Made by a program: the position numbers and the translations under genes
Source of the DNA: Thermoplasmata archaeon
GTDB taxonomy: Archaea; Thermoplasmatota; Thermoplasmata; Lutacidiplasmatales; UBA184
Direction of reading: 5' to 3'
DNA: 64,000 nucleotides
Assembly: GCA_022750055.1 (NCBI GenBank)
Contig: JAKIWL010000002.1
Span: 209,042 to 273,041, forward strand
The notes under the pieces: generated by a model
Database searches by the model: none
What the model was told of the DNA's origin: nothing
What the model saw: only the letters and a program-made list of their open reading frames with translations
Part shown: piece by piece, positions 34,733-43,088 of the stretch
Numbering within the stretch: the stretch's first letter is position 1
Layout of the letters: every line of letters begins with the position of its first letter

Positions 34733-35878
34733 CTATCGGTCGACCTCGCCGACGCAGACGTCGACGCTCCCTAAGATAGGGGGGATGTCGGCGACCCGGT
34801 AGCCTACGAGATACTTCTTGACGGCGCTCAAGTTCACGAAGACCGGGGAGCGGAACTTCACCCGGTAGGGATGTTCTCCCCCTTCGTTGACCACATAGGC
34901 AGCCGCCTCTCCGTGGGGTTCCTCGATCGCCGAGAAGCCGAGCCCCTTCGGGTAGCTCCGCTTGACGAGGTAGCCCTCGCGTCCGATTGGGGCGTACGGG
35001 GCCCCGAGCCAGCGTGGGACGTGCTCGGCCATGACGGGCCCCGGGTGGCCGTCGAGCCAGTCCACGACCTGCCGGAGGATCCGGACCGACTGGCGCATCT
35101 CCTGCAGGCGGACCAGGTAGCGACCGGTGACATCCGCGGAATCTGCGCGGGCGACGTCGAACTCGAGCTGGTCATAGACGGCGTAGGGCCGATCCTTGCG
35201 AAGGTCGCGAGCGACCCCTGCGGCGCGCAGCATGGGCCCGGTGACGCCGTAGGTGACGCAATCGTTCGCCTTGAGGACCCCGATGTCATCACATCGACGA
35301 CGGAAGATGTCCGACCCCAGGCACAAGCGGTCGTACTCGACGAAGCGGTCCATCAACCAATCCATCGTCTGGCGGACCTGGGCGGTCGTCCCGGGCGGGA
35401 GGTCGTTTCGCACCCCGCCGACCCGCATGTACTCGTAGGTCAGGCGCCCGCCGGTGAAGCTCTGGAAGATATCGAGCAGGAGGTCGCGGTCCCGCATCCC
35501 ATACAGGAACGGGCTCATCAGCCCGAGGTCCTGCACGAATGCCGCGTACCACATGATGTGCGACGCGAGCCGCTGCATCTCCTCGGTCAACACCCGGATG
35601 TACTCCGCGCGCTCCGGGGGTGTGACATGGAGGGCCTGCTCGGCGGCCTGGATGTACAGATGCTCCCAGGCGATCCCGGCGACGTAGCAGGTCCGGTCCA
35701 TCAGCGTGATGATCTCGTTGTAATGGCGGTCCTCGCTGATCTTCTCGATCCCTCGGTGCAGGTAGCCCATCTCCGGGTCGGCGTCGAGGATGATCTCCCC
35801 CTCGATCCGAACCCGCAGGTTCCACAGGCCGTGCGTCATGGGGTGCTGCGGCCCCATGTTGATCCACATCTCAGACAT
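34733..35878 (-). CDS. nuoD: NADH-quinone oxidoreductase subunit D
   Basis: The 49-kDa-type subunit at the quinone site, 381 residues. It has NMGPQHPMTHGLWNLRVRIEGE, GYLHRGIEKISEDRHYNE and DRTCYVAGIAWEH. The four nickel-binding cysteines of hydrogenases are missing (the C terminus reads GSVDVCVGEVDR), so this is a respiratory quinone-reducing form rather than a hydrogenase. It overlaps nuoC by eight bases. Confidence 0.94.
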   Translation of the reverse strand: MSEMWINMGPQHPMTHGLWNLRVRIEGEIILDADPEMGYLHRGIEKISEDRHYNEIITLMDRTCYVAGIAWEHLYIQAAEQALHVTPPERAEYIRVLTEEMQRLASHIMWYAAFVQDLGLMSPFLYGMRDRDLLLDIFQSFTGGRLTYEYMRVGGVRNDLPPGTTAQVRQTMDWLMDRFVEYDRLCLGSDIFRRRCDDIGVLKANDCVTYGVTGPMLRAAGVARDLRKDRPYAVYDQLEFDVARADSADVTGRYLVRLQEMRQSVRILRQVVDWLDGHPGPVMAEHVPRWLGAPYAPIGREGYLVKRSYPKGLGFSAIEEPHGEAAAYVVNEGGEHPYRVKFRSPVFVNLSAVKKYLVGYRVADIPPILGSVDVCVGEVDR

Positions 35879-36347
35879 GCCGGACCTTCACCTCGAGTTC
35901 CTCCGGTTCGTGGAGCTTGAACGAGCGAAGAAGAGGGTGGAACTCGTAGCCGTCCGGCATGAGCAGGTGCCGCAGGTCCGGGTGGTGGTCGAATCGGATC
36001 CCCACCATCTCCCACGCCTCTCGCTCGTGCCAGTTGGCCGAGGGCCAGACTGATGTGGCGCTCTCGAGATGCGGGTCGGACGCGTCGACACGGGTGCTGA
36101 GCAGCAGGTAGTCTCGCTCGGTGTCCGACCAGAGCGCGTACACCACCTCGCGCTCGGACTTCCAATCGACCCCCGCGACGAAGGACAGGTGGTGAAACGA
36201 ACGGTCGTCCCGCAGAAAGCGGAACAGCTCCAGGGCCGCGGCGGGGGGGAAGAGGACCCGCCCCGCGAGCCCCTCGAAGGGCTCGACCGTGATCCCCCGG
36301 TCGGGGAACCGTTGCTGGATCCGTTGATTCAACTCGTCGGTCGCCAT
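35871..36347 (-). CDS. nuoC: NADH-quinone oxidoreductase subunit C
   Basis: The 30-kDa-type peripheral-arm subunit, 158 residues. The C-terminal half has the family signature WHEREAWEMVGIRFDHHPDLRHLLMPDGYEFHPLLRSF. The N-terminal part (LFRFLRDDRSFHHLSFVAGVDW) is the expected alpha/beta domain. It is a free-standing subunit, not fused to nuoD, and follows nuoB by 36 bases. Confidence 0.93.
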   Translation of the reverse strand: MATDELNQRIQQRFPDRGITVEPFEGLAGRVLFPPAAALELFRFLRDDRSFHHLSFVAGVDWKSEREVVYALWSDTERDYLLLSTRVDASDPHLESATSVWPSANWHEREAWEMVGIRFDHHPDLRHLLMPDGYEFHPLLRSFKLHEPEELEVKVRHV

Positions 36348-36383
36348 GCCATCCTCTCCGACGTCGCGGGGCGGAGCCGCCGC

Positions 36384-36995
36384 CTACTCGCCGCGCTCCC
36401 GGATGAGTTCCTCGAGCTTGAGGATCCCGTCGAGCAGCGCCTCTGGGCGAGGAGGGCACCCGGCGATGTAGATGTCGACCGGAACGAGCTTGTCCACTCC
36501 GGGAACCACCGAATACGCAGTCCGGAACGGTCCGCCGCCGGTGGCGCAGTTGCCCATGGCGATGACCCACTTCGGTTCGGGCATCTGTTCGTACAGGGTG
36601 ATCAGTTTGTGCGCAACCTTCCAGGTCACGGTCCCGTTGACGATGAGCAGGTCGCACTGGCGGGGGGAGGACCGCGGGACTATCCCGAATCGCTCGGCGT
36701 CGAAGCGCGCCCCGAAGGCGCTCGCGAACTCGATCGCACAGCAGGCGAGGCCCCAGTGGAGCGGGAAGAGCGAATTGCGGCCCGCCCAGTTGAAGACGGG
36801 CCGAATGAGCTTGCCTTGGGCCTGCTCGGCGATCAGGGAGCTCAACGCCTCCTTGGCGGCCGGAATGAACTGCTCGGTTCGGAGTCCTTCGATCTCGATG
36901 AACGGGACCGCCGGCTCAAGCGCGGCCGACGAAGGAGTCCCGCTGGCGGAGGGCGAGGGGGCCGGCGCGGAGACGGACGCGGACGGGGCGCTCAT
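36384..36995 (-). CDS. nuoB: NADH-quinone oxidoreductase subunit B
   Basis: Carries cluster N2, the last [4Fe-4S] centre before quinone. The real start is ATG 36995, overlapping the nuoA stop (ATGA), giving 203 residues. Cluster ligands are in [13 protein letters not shown] (adjacent cysteines), [11 protein letters not shown] and [16 protein letters not shown] Ser/Ala/Pro-rich segment of about 30 residues precedes the fold and is unusual for NuoB. Confidence 0.94.
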   Translation of the reverse strand: MSAPSASVSAPAPSPSASGTPSSAALEPAVPFIEIEGLRTEQFIPAAKEALSSLIAEQAQGKLIRPVFNWAGRNSLFPLHWGLACCAIEFASAFGARFDAERFGIVPRSSPRQCDLLIVNGTVTWKVAHKLITLYEQMPEPKWVIAMGNCATGGGPFRTAYSVVPGVDKLVPVDIYIAGCPPRPEALLDGILKLEELIRERGE

Positions 36996-37357
36996 ACCAC
37001 CCAGCGCTTCTCGCCCGAGAGGGCGTAGTAGATTCCGGCGAGCGCGAGCGCGGTGAATCCGGAGGCGATGAGGACCGGGTACAGCGACGAGTTCACTCCT
37101 CGAAACGTCAGCGCCCAGAGCGCGAGGATGAACCCGAGGATGTCGACCGCGACGAAGACGATCGCGAACGTGTAGTGCTGGGTCGGAAAGTCGATCTGCG
37201 CTTCGCCTTCGGCCTCCTCGCCGCACTCGTACGTGGTCAGCCGAAGGTAGGAGCGGCGGGCCTTGGCGCCGAGGAGCCGATTGGCGATGAGCGACCCGAC
37301 GCCGAACGCCCCCGAGATGGCGACAAAGACGAGGAAAGTCAGGATATCTGCCCCCAT
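36992..37357 (-). CDS. nuoA: NADH-quinone oxidoreductase subunit A
   Basis: First gene of the operon: a three-helix subunit of 121 residues from ATG 37357, preceded by GGAGGGAAG. The conserved loop [18 protein letters not shown] and the helix [23 protein letters not shown] with its acidic residue identify NuoA. The 216-residue track frame extends upstream through the promoter and is not real there. Confidence 0.92.
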   Translation of the reverse strand: MGADILTFLVFVAISGAFGVGSLIANRLLGAKARRSYLRLTTYECGEEAEGEAQIDFPTQHYTFAIVFVAVDILGFILALWALTFRGVNSSLYPVLIASGFTALALAGIYYALSGEKRWVV

Positions 37358-37410
37358 CTTCTTCCCTCCTACGGCTAACGGTGAGACCGACGGTTCTACG
37401 ACGATTCCAG

Positions 37411-37420
37411 CATATTTAAG
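37411..37420 (-). promoter_or_regulatory. TATA box of the nuo operon
   Basis: Reads CTTAAATATG on the minus strand, the strongest AT island in the 241-base gap upstream of nuoA. It predicts initiation near 37390 and a leader of about 30 bases containing GGAGGGAAG. Confidence 0.7.
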
Positions 37421-37598
37421 ACTCGCTCGGCGAGCGGCGATTTCACACGCCGGCTGAGTGGCGAGGCCACTTCCGGCCGCGCTCCGCGGGCCGGTGGCGC
37501 CGAGCGTTGGCTCTAGAAGAGCGCGGGTGTCCCAAGGGACCCGGACGGGCCCCAACGGGTCTGACCCGGGAGGAATCCGGTTTGCGAGCTCACGACGG

Positions 37599-38447
37599 TC
37601 AGGGCTCGTGGAACGAGGCCCGTCGCTTCTCTCGGAACGCACGGATCCCTTCCGGAAGCTCCTTGCCGCGGGCGGCCTCGAGCGCTCCGCGTCGCTCCAG
37701 GGTGAGCTGCGATTCGAGGCTCTGCGAAAAAGCGCTCACCATGAGCCGTTTCATCCATCCGTAGGCGAACGTGGGACCCTCGGCCAGCTCGGTGGCACGT
37801 TCCCAGGTCCGGCGGTCGAGGTCGGAGCTGGCCACCACCTCGTGGACCAACCCGAGCTCGCGAGCTCGGAGCGCCGGGACCCGCGCGTGGGTGAACAAGA
37901 GTTCCTGGGCGACCCCGATCCCGAGAAAATGGGGTAGGAAGTACGTCAGCCCGCCGTCGGGAACCGCCCCCAACGCCGGGAAGGCCGGGACCAACAGCGC
38001 CTGCTCCGAGGCGATTCTCCAGTCGGCGGAGAGAGCGAGGGATAGCCCCCCTCCGGCGGCGACCCCGGGGATCGACGCGACCACGGGCTTGCGCATCCCG
38101 AGAACCTCGCGGACCGAGAGCTCCTGCTCGCCCGTCAGTTCATGAAAGAGCCTCGGCAGGTCACCCGCGCGTCGGGCCTCGTCCATCACAGCCACATCCC
38201 CTCCCGCCGAGAACGCCCCACCGGAACCGGTGAGGATGACCGCGCGGACGGACTCCTCCAGCGCGGCTGCCTGAAGCTGCTCCCGCAACGCTCGAAACGA
38301 TGGCACGTCGAGGGCGTTGAGGCGTTCGGGCCGGTCGATGCGGATCTCCCGGACCGCGCCGATGGTGCGGACCCGGATCGGCCCGGGTTCGCTCGCGCCT
38401 TCAGACGCTGCCAGAGCTTCCTCTATCGGCGGTGAGCCGCCGCTCAG
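37599..38447 (-). CDS. Enoyl-CoA hydratase/isomerase (crotonase) with unclear start
   Basis: Crotonase-fold acyl-CoA enzyme. The oxyanion-hole segment GSGGAFSAGGDVAVMDEA and VASIPGVAAGGGLSLALSADWRIA are typical. The usual catalytic glutamate region reads FPALGAVPDGGLTYFLPHFLG, so one acidic position common in hydratases differs and an isomerase or other function is possible. The first standard start, GTG 38306, would delete the conserved first strand, encoded just upstream as IRIDRPERLNALDV. The frame remains open back to 38447, where CTG overlaps the stop of the SPFH gene (CTGA); another CTG lies at 38414. I report the open frame; the start is unproven. Confidence 0.8.
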   Translation of the reverse strand: MSGGSPPIEEALAASEGASEPGPIRVRTIGAVREIRIDRPERLNALDVPSFRALREQLQAAALEESVRAVILTGSGGAFSAGGDVAVMDEARRAGDLPRLFHELTGEQELSVREVLGMRKPVVASIPGVAAGGGLSLALSADWRIASEQALLVPAFPALGAVPDGGLTYFLPHFLGIGVAQELLFTHARVPALRARELGLVHEVVASSDLDRRTWERATELAEGPTFAYGWMKRLMVSAFSQSLESQLTLERRGALEAARGKELPEGIRAFREKRRASFHEP

Positions 38448-39721
38448 GGACCGGGGGCCTTACGCTTCGGTAGAGAGGAGAGATCCACGTCGGGGGGTGG
38501 AGAACCGGGAGGTGGGGCGCCCGGTCCAGCTGCCGTCGTCGAGGGGGGGGAGGGGCCCACGGACGGGGTGGTCGACGGTCGGGACGGAGCAGACGGCGGT
38601 GCCGCATCGTCCAGTTCCGGGATCGCCGGGGTGTCGAGGCCGCCGGACCCTCCCCGACTGACCATCGCACTCGAGGCGTCCGTTTCCGCCTTGATCTCCT
38701 CTTCGATCGTCTTGATCTCGGTCATGAGCTCATCCTGTCGAGGGATGGGTCCGAGGATATCGTCCATCGTGCCGACCTGCTTCTGAAGTTCCTCCATCGT
38801 GTTCAGGCTGCGATCCGGGACCGTCCGCGAGGTGCCCAGGTACTCCGACGCCCCTTCCATCAGCCGGGAGAATTCGAACGGGAACAGGATCTTCGTCGCC
38901 TGACCATCTCCGAGGGAGGCGATCGTGTCGAGGGAGATCACTGTGAGGGCCTTCGCGTCGAGCGTACCGGCCCCGAGGGAGAGGATCCGCAGCCGTTGGG
39001 ATTCCCCCTGTGCCTCCAGGATCGTGGCGACCCGCCCGCCCTCCGCCTCGAGGATCTTGGATTGGCGTACGCCCTCGGCCTGCAGGATCCGGGAGCGCTT
39101 GTTCCCTTCCGCGACGAGGATGGCGGACCGCTTCTCTCCATCGGCCCGGAGGACGGCGGCGCGCCGCTGACGTTCGGCGGACGTTTGCTCCTCCATCGCG
39201 GCCTTGACCGGTCCGACCGGATCGACCTCTTTGATCTCGACCGCCTCGACCCGGACCCCCCAACGGTCCGTGGATTCATCGAGGATGTCCCGCAGTCGCG
39301 TGTTGATCCGCTCGCGATTGTAGAGGACCTCATCGAGTTCCATGTCGCCGATCACGGACCTCAGGGTCGTCTGGGCGAGTGCGACCACCGCCACGTGATA
39401 GTCCTGGACCTGGAACAGCGACTTGGGAGCGTCGACGACCTTGATGTAGATGATCGCGTCGACGTTCGTCGGGGAGTTGTCCTTCGTGATGACCTCCTGT
39501 CGGGGCACCTCTAGGACCTGCGTACGCAGGTCGATCTTGACGACCTGGGAGAGGGGGCTCACCCGGTTGAGTCCAGGATTGAGTAAGCGCTTGTAGGACC
39601 CAAGGGTAGTCACGATACCCTGCTGATAGGGTAAGATCTGGTAGAGCACTCGGCTCAGAATCACGAAGAGTGCGAGGACGGCGATGAGGACGCCGACAAA
39701 CTCCCAAACCGGGTCGACCAT
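38444..39721 (-). CDS. SPFH/band 7 (stomatin-like) membrane protein
   Basis: Prohibitin/stomatin-family scaffold, 425 residues. It has an N-terminal membrane anchor (VGVLIAVLALFVILSRVLY), the band 7 domain (YQQGIVTTLGSYKRLLNPGLN, VPRQEVITKDNSPTNVDAIIYIKV, AQTTLRSVIGDMELDEVL), and a long helical flotillin-like region (AMEEQTSAERQRRAAVLRADGEKRSAILVAEGNKR), with EAEG-type heptads for oligomerisation. A Pro/Ser-rich tail of about 70 residues follows. An NfeD-type gene, the usual partner of this family, is found at 41.0-41.5 kb, two genes upstream. Confidence 0.9.
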   Translation of the reverse strand: MVDPVWEFVGVLIAVLALFVILSRVLYQILPYQQGIVTTLGSYKRLLNPGLNRVSPLSQVVKIDLRTQVLEVPRQEVITKDNSPTNVDAIIYIKVVDAPKSLFQVQDYHVAVVALAQTTLRSVIGDMELDEVLYNRERINTRLRDILDESTDRWGVRVEAVEIKEVDPVGPVKAAMEEQTSAERQRRAAVLRADGEKRSAILVAEGNKRSRILQAEGVRQSKILEAEGGRVATILEAQGESQRLRILSLGAGTLDAKALTVISLDTIASLGDGQATKILFPFEFSRLMEGASEYLGTSRTVPDRSLNTMEELQKQVGTMDDILGPIPRQDELMTEIKTIEEEIKAETDASSAMVSRGGSGGLDTPAIPELDDAAPPSAPSRPSTTPSVGPSPPSTTAAGPGAPPPGSPPPDVDLSSLPKRKAPGP

Positions 39722-39777
39722 GCTGGATCCTCGTTTCCACCGCTGCTAGGCGGATACGGGCGCCAGCATTCCAATCC

Positions 39778-39786
39778 TACTTATCG
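39778..39786 (-). promoter_or_regulatory. TATA-like element of SPFH gene
   Basis: Reads CGATAAGTA on the minus strand, 57-65 bases before the ATG, giving a leader of about 30 bases. Confidence 0.45.
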
Positions 39787-40032
39787 ATGCTCCCCATCAA
39801 AGGCCCGATCTCGAAGTGGGCCACCCAAACCGACGGTGCACCACTCCCGGCGTCGAGACGTGCACGGCGGTGTCGGACCAGCACCGTCTCGCCGAGCGCA
39901 CTTGCCAAGCAGAGTGATCGGGGTCGAACGTGGGGCCCCACCGCGGCGAGACTGCTGCGGACCATCGGGCGAGGCTTTCGGTTTCGGTCCAGGTCTCAGG
40001 CCGATGAGACTGCGGTCCAGCGCCCGAGAGGA
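39787..40032. other. Intergenic region without recognisable gene
   Basis: Together with the SPFH promoter, this fills a gap of about 310 bases. Open frames on both strands are Arg/Ser/Pro-rich and look like GC-rich noise. I see no tRNA, repeat or small conserved peptide. Confidence 0.55.
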
Positions 40033-40251
40033 TCAGGCAGCGTTCTTCGAGGGCGCCGGCGGTCGGTGGCCCCGCCCGAGCCTCCAACCGATGATCGCCC
40101 CCAAGACTCCCATCACGATCGCGCCGAGGACGAGGTACTCGATCGATGCAGTCAACCGGCTGAGGTCGACGAAGCCGAACTGTTGGCCGAGTAGTACGAG
40201 AGCCAGCCCCAGGACGATTCCACAGCCGGTTCCTCGGGTCAGCGCGCTCAT
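40033..40251 (-). CDS. Small two-helix membrane protein
   Basis: A 72-residue protein with two hydrophobic segments (GCGIVLGLALVLLGQQFGFV and IEYLVLGAIVMGVLGAIIGWRL) and a short basic tail. Its ATG overlaps the stop of the upstream gene (ATGA), which supports it as a true second cistron. No family recognised; it may assemble with the upstream membrane protein or the SPFH/NfeD pair around it. Confidence 0.65.
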   Translation of the reverse strand: MSALTRGTGCGIVLGLALVLLGQQFGFVDLSRLTASIEYLVLGAIVMGVLGAIIGWRLGRGHRPPAPSKNAA

Positions 40252-40943
40252 GACTCTGCCTCCTCCACCTTCGGGTCCGGGCTCTTGGCTTTCGAGTCGG
40301 CCGTCGACGGTGCCGGAGCGGCGGGCCTGGGCTCCTTGGGCGGGGCGGGTTCCCTCCCCGAGGTCAGCAGCCCATAGGTTTCATACACCACGATGAGGAC
40401 CAGAATGATCGGAATCGCGGCGAGAACCTTCAGGGGAGCTGAGGCGTGCACGTAAAAGTCCTGGTTCCAGAGGGCGGTACTCGTCGGGGTGAGGAGGCTC
40501 ACCGTGAGCCGGAAGGTCCCCTCGAGCAGGTAGTCGAGCGCCCCCGCCTGCCAGGCCATCGTAAAGGTACCGTTGTTCGTGGGCTGTGGGTTGGAATCGA
40601 CCACGTCGCGGGTCGAAAGGGCGTAGCCGAAGTACAACATCTGGAGCCGAGCGTCGCTCACATTGTAGTTACTCGTGCTCGACCAATGGTAGACCAGCGT
40701 GATCGTCGAGGCGAAGTTCGTCGATAGGGCGGAGGAGGCCGTAGTGGCCGAGGTCACGTTCGTCCCGTCCCATGTCACGTAGGCCCGGATCGGTCCCCCC
40801 GAGGCGGCTGGAATGAAAGCGGTCAGACCGGCGTTGTGCGAGAGGTTCGGTCGGGCACTGCCGGTGAGGATGCTCCCCAATGCGAGGATCAGTACGAACA
40901 GGAGGGCCGCAGTGGCCCCGCGCGTGTCACGCCGACGTCCCAT
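40248..40943 (-). CDS. Membrane-anchored external-domain protein
   Basis: A 231-residue protein with an N-terminal signal or anchor (ATAALLFVLILALGSIL), an external beta-rich domain with several sequons (DGTNVTSAT, SNYNVSDAR, NNGTFTMAW), a second helix (VLAAIPIILVLIVVYETYGLL) and a charged, Pro-rich cytoplasmic tail. The predicted promoter is close to the ATG, so the transcript may have almost no leader. No known family; it sits between NfeD and SPFH genes on the same strand. Confidence 0.68.
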   Translation of the reverse strand: MGRRRDTRGATAALLFVLILALGSILTGSARPNLSHNAGLTAFIPAASGGPIRAYVTWDGTNVTSATTASSALSTNFASTITLVYHWSSTSNYNVSDARLQMLYFGYALSTRDVVDSNPQPTNNGTFTMAWQAGALDYLLEGTFRLTVSLLTPTSTALWNQDFYVHASAPLKVLAAIPIILVLIVVYETYGLLTSGREPAPPKEPRPAAPAPSTADSKAKSPDPKVEEAES

Positions 40944-40969
40944 CTGAGTGGCGCCACCGTCGACCTGGG

Positions 40970-40977
40970 TTATGTAG
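40970..40977 (-). promoter_or_regulatory. TATA-like element of 231-residue membrane gene
   Basis: Reads CTACATAA on the minus strand, 27-34 bases before ATG 40943, consistent with little or no leader. Confidence 0.45.
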
Positions 40978-41019
40978 GTTCGTACCCGAGTGTGCTGGGC
41001 CGCTCACTAGGGGGCAACG

Positions 41020-41490
41020 TTAGTTCGTGGGAGCTTTGTCCAACGGCTCGACCCAGACGGAGACCCCTTCACCGCGAACGATCCGAACCGGAGTGCCGGC
41101 CGGGATGGGAGCGCTCGACGATGCGGACCAGATCTCGGAACGGACCCGGACCTTTCCCTTCAACGTGTTCGGGACGATCGGGACCGTGACCATCGCCGTC
41201 TCGCCTTGGAGTCCCGCCGAGGTCGTGGTCATCGGCTTATGGATGGGGGCCACCCACTGATAGTATGGGATCTCCATGACGCCTGCGACGACCGCGCCGA
41301 CGAGGACCACGATGGGGCCGATGGGGCTGTCCAAGAGCGTCGTCGGGAGGAAGAGGTACAGGAATCCCCCCAGCAGAAGGATCGTGCCGGGTATGAAAAG
41401 GAGCGCGCCCGGGTGGGCGAACTCCAGCGCGAACAAGATCAGGCCCACCACCAGCAGGGCCACGCCAATGACAGGGTCCACGACGACCAT
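41020..41490 (-). CDS. NfeD-family protein
   Basis: A 156-residue NfeD-type membrane protein. Two to three helices (IGVALLVVGLILFALEFAHPGALLFIPGTILLLGGFLYLFL and GPIVVLVGAVVAGVMEIPYY) are followed by an OB-fold domain (GLQGETAMVTVPIVPNTLKGKVRVRSEIWSA ... GTPVRIVRGEGVSVWVEPL). NfeD proteins act with SPFH proteins; the partner gene at 38.4-39.7 kb is on the same strand. No serine-protease domain is present, so it is the short NfeD1b-like class. Confidence 0.87.
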   Translation of the reverse strand: MVVVDPVIGVALLVVGLILFALEFAHPGALLFIPGTILLLGGFLYLFLPTTLLDSPIGPIVVLVGAVVAGVMEIPYYQWVAPIHKPMTTTSAGLQGETAMVTVPIVPNTLKGKVRVRSEIWSASSSAPIPAGTPVRIVRGEGVSVWVEPLDKAPTN

Positions 41491-41517
41491 GAGAGGTGGC
41501 CGACCCAGCCCCAGGCT

Positions 41518-41526
41518 CGATAAAGG
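41518..41526 (-). promoter_or_regulatory. TATA box of NfeD gene
   Basis: Reads CCTTTATCG on the minus strand, 28-36 bases before ATG 41490. Confidence 0.6.
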
Positions 41527-41579
41527 CTAGAGGGGCCGAGGTGAATCGCTCCGGGGGGCAGCCCGCCTCGGGCCCCTGG

Positions 41580-42149
41580 CTATCGGATGTAGTTCGACGT
41601 CGAGGCCCGGTCGAAACCGGGGACGATCTTCAGGCGTTGCCCGCGCCCGGAAGGTGCCTGCTGAAGGAACGGGTACATGCTCCACATGTCGCCCTCCGCC
41701 ATGCGGGTCGCCGGATGTCCCGGACCGAAGGCCACGCGGGCGACGCGGGCTGTGACCGGCCGGACCTCGCGCTCGGACAGGTAGCCGAGAGCGTGGAGAT
41801 ACTCGTGCGCCAAGACCACGAAGACGAAGGAGTTGAATTCCCGAAGGGTCCGAGCGTGTAGACGCATCGTCTCGACCAATCCCTCGTTGAGGACGATCAG
41901 GTTGCCGGTGACGGGCCAGTACGCGCCAAGCGACGGCGGCAGGTCGGACAGGGCGAGCCCGAGTCCAGTGCGCTCCAATCCGAGGACCGACCGCGTCGTA
42001 TCGCGAACTACACGGAAGACCCGATCGAAATCCATCGAACTGTCGAGGGCTTCCACGAACGCGGGCGCGGGGGAGAGCGCATCTCGAGCGGGGACCGGTC
42101 CGTTCGGCGAGTGCGGGGGGGCGCCCGGGCCCAGAGTCGTCGCGAACAT
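41580..42149 (-). CDS. Putative zinc metalloprotease-like protein (HExxH)
   Basis: A 189-residue soluble protein from ATG 42149 (the track start is a TTG eight codons earlier, upstream of the expected transcription start). The central helix FVFVVLAHEYLHALGYLSERE has the HExxH zinc motif with the hydrophobic pattern of zincins. A C-terminal region WSMYPFLQQAPSGRGQRLKIVPGFDR may supply the third ligand or substrate pocket. There is no signal peptide, so it should be cytosolic. I do not recognise the exact family; catalytic activity is inferred from the motif alone. Confidence 0.65.
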   Translation of the reverse strand: MFATTLGPGAPPHSPNGPVPARDALSPAPAFVEALDSSMDFDRVFRVVRDTTRSVLGLERTGLGLALSDLPPSLGAYWPVTGNLIVLNEGLVETMRLHARTLREFNSFVFVVLAHEYLHALGYLSEREVRPVTARVARVAFGPGHPATRMAEGDMWSMYPFLQQAPSGRGQRLKIVPGFDRASTSNYIR

Positions 42150-42183
42150 CCTAAGCTTCCTGCGATGCGGCAATGGGGGCCGA

Positions 42184-42193
42184 GGCTTATCAA
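42184..42193 (-). promoter_or_regulatory. TATA-like element of HExxH gene
   Basis: Reads TTGATAAGCC on the minus strand. Expected initiation near 42163 lies downstream of the TTG and upstream of ATG 42149, favouring the ATG. Confidence 0.45.
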
Positions 42194-42302
42194 CCGTCGG
42201 TTACGGCGGAGTAACCGTCGTCGGCAGGCTCGTCAGGGCACCGTTCGGACTCTCGGCCAGCGCGTGCGCAGGCTTTTGGCGGCCGCGTCGTGGGGCGGTC
42301 GG

Positions 42303-43088
42303 ATGCCCGACCCCCAAGAGATGCTCTACCCGACGAAGAAGGATCACGTCGAGGACCGGCGCAAGGACGCGGGTCATCGCAAGCTCCTCGACGAATTCTT
42401 CGACCACCCGACCCTGATGACGATCTCCCGACTGATCACCCAGGGCCAGTTCGAATCGCTCGATTATCCGATCTCCACCGGGAAGGAGGGCGGCGTATTT
42501 CGGGCCTCGCTACCGGGCGGATTCCGGGCCGTCAAGGTGTACCGGATCGGGAACACGATGTTCCGTCATCTCCCCCCCTCGGTCCTCGAGGAGCTTCTGA
42601 AGGAGGCGAGCGCTCACAATCGGTCCCAGCTGATCTTCGCTTGGACCCGGAGGGAGCACACCATCCTTCGCAAGATGGCGGGAGTCGGGATCCGCTGCCC
42701 CCAACCCTACGGATACCTTCGCAATGTCCTCGTCATGGAGCTCGTCGGGACCGATGGGATCGCTTCGGCCCCCCTGCAAGAGTCCGTCGTGGCGGATCCC
42801 GCCCGCCTCTACCAGGAGCTGATCGTCGAGATCCGTCGCATGGTCGTGGACGCCCGGCTCGTGCACGGCGACCTGTCGCCCTATAATGTTCTTCTTCACG
42901 ATGGCCATCCGGTGCTGATCGACGTGGCCCAGTCGATCTCGGCCCAGCACCCTCAATCTCGGGAGCTCCTCGAGCGGGACGTCCGCAATTTTGCGAAGTA
43001 CTTCATCAAGCAAGGGGTGGAGACGTCGACGGAACAGATGCTCGCCGAGGTGGGCGCCTCGGAGGTCTGGAAGGAGGAGGCAGGCTGA
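42303..43088 (+). CDS. rio1: RIO1-type serine/threonine kinase
   Basis: Atypical kinase/ATPase used in small-subunit ribosome maturation. The ATG at 42303 gives 261 residues. The nucleotide loop is STGKEGGVFRA, the invariant lysine lies in FRAVKVYRIG, the catalytic loop is LVHGDLSPYNVLLHDG and the metal motif VLIDVAQS (DFG equivalent). The stop and the start of the next gene share one base (TGATG). RIO1 followed by a Pno1-like KH gene is the usual archaeal arrangement; the eIF1A gene often found upstream is absent. Confidence 0.93.
   Translation: MPDPQEMLYPTKKDHVEDRRKDAGHRKLLDEFFDHPTLMTISRLITQGQFESLDYPISTGKEGGVFRASLPGGFRAVKVYRIGNTMFRHLPPSVLEELLKEASAHNRSQLIFAWTRREHTILRKMAGVGIRCPQPYGYLRNVLVMELVGTDGIASAPLQESVVADPARLYQELIVEIRRMVVDARLVHGDLSPYNVLLHDGHPVLIDVAQSISAQHPQSRELLERDVRNFAKYFIKQGVETSTEQMLAEVGASEVWKEEAG

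Noticed and set aside
34733-35878. NuoD considered as an energy-converting hydrogenase large subunit
   Set aside because: Both CxxC nickel-binding pairs are absent, so it is the quinone-reducing type.
37430-37590. Hairpin-rich region before the nuo promoter considered as a tRNA
   Set aside because: No T-arm consensus, no anticodon arm and no acceptor pairing could be drawn.
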